From contig CAMVDR010000003.1 in NCBI GenBank assembly GCA_947166295.1, positions 1 through 64,000 on the forward strand: a stretch of DNA of 64,000 nucleotides, read 5' to 3'. The translations under genes were made by a program, and so were the position numbers. Within the stretch, counting starts at the first letter, position 1. Every line of letters starts with the position of its first letter. The stretch is from an uncultured Candidatus Saccharibacteria bacterium. Its GTDB lineage: Bacteria; Patescibacteriota; Saccharimonadia; Saccharimonadales; Saccharimonadaceae. The notes below the pieces were generated by a model that saw only the letters and a list, made by a program, of their open reading frames with translations, made no database searches and was not told the DNA's origin. This document shows positions 59,592-64,000 of the stretch, piece by piece.

Positions 59592-61358
59592 ATGGAAGAA
59601 AAAACAATTCAAATTGCCGGTTCTATTACTGTGGATGAGTTGGCTACCGCACTTGGCCTTTCTGTGACCGAGTTAATCGGTACACTTTTTAAAAACGGTA
59701 TCGTCGCCACTATTAATCAGCGTCTAGATTACGAAACCGCTAGCATCATCATAGATGAGCTAGGTCTCGAAAATGTCAAGCTAGAACGCAAAAACACTTC
59801 TACTAAAACCTCAGATTTTCATCGGGAATTATCAGATAAGGCCGTTACGCGCCCTCCGGTGGTGGCCGTTATGGGTCACGTAGATCATGGTAAAACTACT
59901 CTTCTAGACACTCTTCTTCACAAAAAAACTGTAGAAGCTGAGGCTGGTGGTATCACCCAGCATATTTCTGCCTATCAGCTTAAGCACGATGATCGTATTA
60001 TCACTTTTCTAGATACTCCTGGCCATGAGGCTTTCGCTGCTATCCGTCAGCACGGCGCTATGCTTACCGATATCGTAGTTATAGTGGTGGCCGCAGATGA
60101 TGGCGTTAAGCCGCAGACGGTAGAAGCTATCAACTTCGCCAAATCTGCTAATGCCAAGATCATCGTTGCTATCAATAAAATAGATCGTGAAGGTGCTGAT
60201 ATCGACCGCACCAAGGCAGATCTTAGCCAGCACGGTCTCCAGCCAGAAGAATGGGGTGGTGATATCACCATGGTGCCAATTTCCGCCAAAATGAATCAAA
60301 ATCTCGACAAGCTCTTAGATATGATTCTCCTTACCGCCGATATTGAAGAACTTAAAGCCGATGTGGATATCCCTGCCGAAGGTCTCGTTATCGAATCTCA
60401 CATGGAGACTGGCAAAGGTTCCGTAGTAAATCTTCTTGTTACTGGTGGGGAACTAAAAACTGGCGAGTTTATCGTGGCAGGCTCTACCTATGCCAAAATT
60501 CGCACTATGCTAGACTGGAAAGGCAAACCCAAAGGCAAAGCTACTCCTTCCACCCCAGTTACTATCACTGGCTTCAAGGAACTTCCGAATTTCGGCGATC
60601 GCTTTATAGAGGTTAAAGACGAAAAAACCGCCCGTAAAATGGCTCTTCTTAATGCGCAGGCTGCAGCTAACGAATCTGCCAGTGCTAATGTTACTAGTTC
60701 AGATCTTCTGCGCATGATGAACGTAGCCGACAATTCCAAGACTTTCAACGTTATCGTTAAAGGCGACGTTTTGGGCTCCGTCACCTCCGTAGTAGATAGC
60801 CTCAAGATGATAGACACTAAAGGTGAGGTTACTCTTAATATTGTCTCTACCGGTGTAGGCGACATTAATGAAAACGATGTTTATATGGCCGCCGGCGGCA
60901 ATACTGTAATTTACGGTTTTAATGTTTCTGTCCCTATTAATATCTCTAAAATGGCCGCACGTGACGGCGTACCTATCCGTACTTATCGCGTCATCTACGA
61001 GCTCCTAGACGACGCCAAACACGAGATGGAAAACTTACTAGATGCTGAAATTATCGAAGAAGACAAAGGCGAGATGAAAGTTCTCGGCGTATTTCGTACT
61101 GAAAAAACTAGCATTATTGCTGGCGGGGAAGTACTAAAAGGCGATGCTAAGCCTGGTTTTCTTGCTCGCATAGTCCGTAATAAAGAATTCCTTGGCGAAG
61201 CCGAAGTTACCTCAGTGCAAAAAGAAAAAATCGACGTAAAAGAGCTTACTGCTGGTGAAACTGGCGGCCTCGCCCTTAAGACTGCCTCCAAAATTGATCT
61301 CCAGATCGGTGATCGTCTCAAATTCTTCACCCGCGAATCTAAAAAACGCACTCTTTAA
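59592..61358 (+). CDS. infB: Translation initiation factor IF-2
   Basis: PPVVAVMGHVDHGKTTLLD; GGITQHISAY; FLDTPGHEAF. Confidence 0.95.
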   Translation: MEEKTIQIAGSITVDELATALGLSVTELIGTLFKNGIVATINQRLDYETASIIIDELGLENVKLERKNTSTKTSDFHRELSDKAVTRPPVVAVMGHVDHGKTTLLDTLLHKKTVEAEAGGITQHISAYQLKHDDRIITFLDTPGHEAFAAIRQHGAMLTDIVVIVVAADDGVKPQTVEAINFAKSANAKIIVAINKIDREGADIDRTKADLSQHGLQPEEWGGDITMVPISAKMNQNLDKLLDMILLTADIEELKADVDIPAEGLVIESHMETGKGSVVNLLVTGGELKTGEFIVAGSTYAKIRTMLDWKGKPKGKATPSTPVTITGFKELPNFGDRFIEVKDEKTARKMALLNAQAAANESASANVTSSDLLRMMNVADNSKTFNVIVKGDVLGSVTSVVDSLKMIDTKGEVTLNIVSTGVGDINENDVYMAAGGNTVIYGFNVSVPINISKMAARDGVPIRTYRVIYELLDDAKHEMENLLDAEIIEEDKGEMKVLGVFRTEKTSIIAGGEVLKGDAKPGFLARIVRNKEFLGEAEVTSVQKEKIDVKELTAGETGGLALKTASKIDLQIGDRLKFFTRESKKRTL

Positions 61359-61526
61359 TATACTTATAAAACACCTCATTTTGAAAAAGTCTTATTATGA
61401 CCCCTCCTCAAATAATTAGGGGGTTTAGCCTAAAATGTCAAAAAAAACAGATGAAAAACAGTTAAAACCGAAAAATTGTCAAAAAAACTATTGCGCTAAT
61501 GCTTTTTTACGTGATATATTAGATAA

Positions 61527-62309
61527 ATGTCCAAAAAATTTTATACATCTGGGCGCTTAAAACGCCCGTATTTCAAAAACCCCCAAAAAAAGGAGTCCTT
61601 ATTTATACTCTTTAATTTAATTATTTTAGTGTCCACGATCGTGGTTACAGCCATAGATATCAAATATGGCACCAGCGGCGGCCAAGACGGGGCCAGCGTT
61701 AGCGGTTGGGATTTTCTTAGACCGTTTACCATAGATAGTAATATTCTTATGGCTATCGCTGCGGCTATTGCCCTTATTAAGACTTTGCGACACAGCATAG
61801 TTACCGCTCGTAAGAACAACGCTTCATTTATGAGGCCGTTTGGAACTAAATTTACTAATTTCTATTTCCTATCCGTTGTTTCTATCGATTTGACCTTCGT
61901 TGTTGTTGCGCTTTTTCTTGCACCACTTCGTTTAATGCACGGTCAAAACGGCGCCAGTATGTTTATGGGGGATATGTTCTTCTTCCACCTGATAAATCCA
62001 ATTGCCGCCACCTGTGCGCTATTCCTATTTAACGGCGCCGCGGTAAATAGATTAAGTGAGCTCCTCTGCTATCTACCAATGGCTATCTATTCCACGGTCT
62101 ATGGTGTACACGTTCTCTTTATCGGTGATTGGGAAGATTTTTATAATTTTACTTTTGACGGCGATCCTTTTCTTTCCACCATATCCGTTTTCGCGAATAT
62201 ACTCATCATTCATTATATAACTAGGACCCTTGCCCGCTTCTACGGCAGAAGAATGGTCGATAACACTAGCTACCCTTATCAAGATCTCAAGTACAAACAA
62301 CCCCGTTAA
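61527..62309 (+). CDS. Multi-TM membrane protein
   Basis: About 6 hydrophobic helices. Confidence 0.65.
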   Translation: MSKKFYTSGRLKRPYFKNPQKKESLFILFNLIILVSTIVVTAIDIKYGTSGGQDGASVSGWDFLRPFTIDSNILMAIAAAIALIKTLRHSIVTARKNNASFMRPFGTKFTNFYFLSVVSIDLTFVVVALFLAPLRLMHGQNGASMFMGDMFFFHLINPIAATCALFLFNGAAVNRLSELLCYLPMAIYSTVYGVHVLFIGDWEDFYNFTFDGDPFLSTISVFANILIIHYITRTLARFYGRRMVDNTSYPYQDLKYKQPR

Positions 62310-62364
62310 TCCTGTAATAAACGGTCTCGAAAAATAAGCATAAATGTAGTACAATACAAATAGC

Positions 62365-62658
62365 ATGGAATTTAATGAACAATTTCTACAAGAAATGGGC
62401 CTTTCGGCTATGCCAGAGGACGAAAAGCAACGTTTTCTAGATTATATTCAAGAAGAGTTAGAGGTTCGCATTGGTGAACGTATTTCGCGTGGCCTTACCG
62501 AAGTCCAACTCAATCAATTTGATATGATCACCGACCAAGCCGAAGCTACTAAGTGGTTAGAAATCAATCGCCCAGATTATCGCGAAATTGTTACTCGCAC
62601 CATCAACGAAATGAAAGAAGAAATCCGCGCCAACCGATCCCGCCTCGTCGGAGCTTAA
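62365..62658 (+). CDS. Small helical protein, DUF5663-like
   Basis: Same size/pattern as 2259 and 53177. Confidence 0.6.
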   Translation: MEFNEQFLQEMGLSAMPEDEKQRFLDYIQEELEVRIGERISRGLTEVQLNQFDMITDQAEATKWLEINRPDYREIVTRTINEMKEEIRANRSRLVGA

Positions 62659-62672
62659 AGCTGAGATAAAAA

Positions 62673-63125
62673 ATGGACGCAGATAAAACAGACGACAACG
62701 TTCAGATTGAGCCTGGCAAGGCGGTTTATTCAGTAACGCAAAAACCCGAAACGCAGGGTAATCAGGTTGTCTCCGCCAACAAAATGCAAAAAGTAGACAA
62801 AATAAGGCTATGGGCTGGTATCTGTTTTATGGCGTTTATATTAATTGTTGTGCTTGGTCTTCTGGTTATTCCTAGAATAATTGAACCCTGTTGTATATTC
62901 TCATCTTATAGCCACATCCCACTATGTGATAGCAGATGGGGCGGATATAATTTTTGGCTTTTTGCTTCATTCTTTTTAGGTATCCCACTTAACATAATCG
63001 GGGGCTCATTTATACTTCGTAGTATATCTAATTGGGGAAAGATTAAGCACCCAGGTTTTATTACCTTTTTAGTTGTAGCTCTGAATATATTATTGCCTAT
63101 ACTGCTAATAACCTGCATTAGGTGA
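62673..63125 (+). CDS. Membrane protein (3 TM)
   Basis: ORF directly after the DUF5663-like ORF. Confidence 0.65.
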   Translation: MDADKTDDNVQIEPGKAVYSVTQKPETQGNQVVSANKMQKVDKIRLWAGICFMAFILIVVLGLLVIPRIIEPCCIFSSYSHIPLCDSRWGGYNFWLFASFFLGIPLNIIGGSFILRSISNWGKIKHPGFITFLVVALNILLPILLITCIR

Positions 63126-63147
63126 GACGATAATTGTTAAAATATTA

Positions 63148-63924
63148 TTATTTCTTATACCCATTAATAAAACTTTTCGCATCCATCGGCTTTTTACCAT
63201 CTGGCTGCAAGTTGTCTATGCTTAAAATTTGGCCGTCGGCACACCTTAGCGGCAAAACTGCTGTCTTACCCGCCTTTAGCCTATGTGCGGTTAAAATCGC
63301 GCAATTTTTGCCGTAAAACGCATATTTTGCTTTCGGGAACCCCTGAAATGCCACAATTTTCCTAAAAATTTCTTCCGCGCTCTCTGTTTCAGGATGTAAA
63401 ACCCCCATAGATTTATCAAATTTCCCACAAAATGTTGCTTTTGCTTCATCCTGCGAAGCAGGGGTGGGTAAGTTGTCTATATTCTCACATATCCACTCCG
63501 CCCCAGCCTTAGCCAGTTCTCTGTAGATCACCGCCTTGTCTAGGGGTAAATCCTTCAAAGTAGTCTGATGATACACCGGTCCGGCATCCATCGCCTTTGC
63601 TAGCTTCATAATAGATACGGAAAAGTCATTATCTCCCGCCAGTATCGCACTCTCTATCGGTGAAGCACCCCTGTATAAAGGTAGCAGGGAAGGGTGAATA
63701 TTTAAAATCCCCTCTGGTTCAAATAACTCTAATACCTCAGATTTGATTAACACTCCAAACGAGGCCAACACCCCGTGCACCTCTGGCATTTCGCGCTTTA
63801 TCTCGCAAACTTTAGCCAAATCTTCCTTCGTACGCGCATGAAACACCACCTCAAAATGCTTTTCCAGTACCTCTAGCGCCGCCTCCGCTAGCGGCCCATT
63901 GCCAAAAAAGATAATCTTATCCAT
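63148..63924 (-). CDS. fmt: Methionyl-tRNA formyltransferase
   Basis: FFGNGPLAEAAL; GILNIHPSLLPLYRGASPIESAI; AMDAGPVY. Confidence 0.92.
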   Translation of the reverse strand: MDKIIFFGNGPLAEAALEVLEKHFEVVFHARTKEDLAKVCEIKREMPEVHGVLASFGVLIKSEVLELFEPEGILNIHPSLLPLYRGASPIESAILAGDNDFSVSIMKLAKAMDAGPVYHQTTLKDLPLDKAVIYRELAKAGAEWICENIDNLPTPASQDEAKATFCGKFDKSMGVLHPETESAEEIFRKIVAFQGFPKAKYAFYGKNCAILTAHRLKAGKTAVLPLRCADGQILSIDNLQPDGKKPMDAKSFINGYKK

Positions 63925-64000
63925 CAGGGAACAACTTTTTATTGTTAGCAATTTTCTTATCGTAGTCCACCGGCTTCAGGTCGCCCTTGTCGTCCATCTC

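Noticed and set aside
63925-64000. Possible 3' end of peptide deformylase (def) upstream of fmt on the minus strand
   Set aside because: About 25 codons (MDDKGDLKPVDYDKKIANNKKLFPDG) are too few to assign

Overview
This 64 kb window looks chromosomal and comes from a Candidate Phyla Radiation bacterium, most like Saccharibacteria/TM7. That is inferred from the 16S sequence, gene content and compact style. It is mostly housekeeping: ileS (3' part), rplU, parAB, rel/spoT, thrS, miaA, rnpB, rpmB-rplT-rpmI-infC, comM-like, ssrA, a T4SS/HerA-like ATPase, nifU/nifS, gyrB-gyrA, an unlinked 16S rRNA gene, rpsA, infB, fmt and five tRNAs. No transposase, CRISPR array, reverse transcriptase, 23S or 5S gene was seen. 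The most interesting signals are mainly RNA or repeat based. (1) tRNA-Ala(UGC) replaces the near-universal G19:C56 elbow pair with U19:A56, and the tmRNA also has a non-canonical T-loop; both are AlaRS substrates. (2) Two Fib_succ_major-type surface protein genes share a long leader RNA whose helices covary. (3) A family of five palindromic elements (GGGTGAC...CAGGACCC) has covarying stems and clusters around nifU/nifS. (4) A second palindromic element lies in frame inside ileS and at the start of miaA, read in different frames. (5) Two promoter-terminator small RNAs have perfectly complementary 10-nt hairpin loops. (6) A recurrent TGnTATAAT-N6/7-ATG arrangement predicts leaderless mRNAs. All calls come from reading the sequence; no database searches or folding programs were run.
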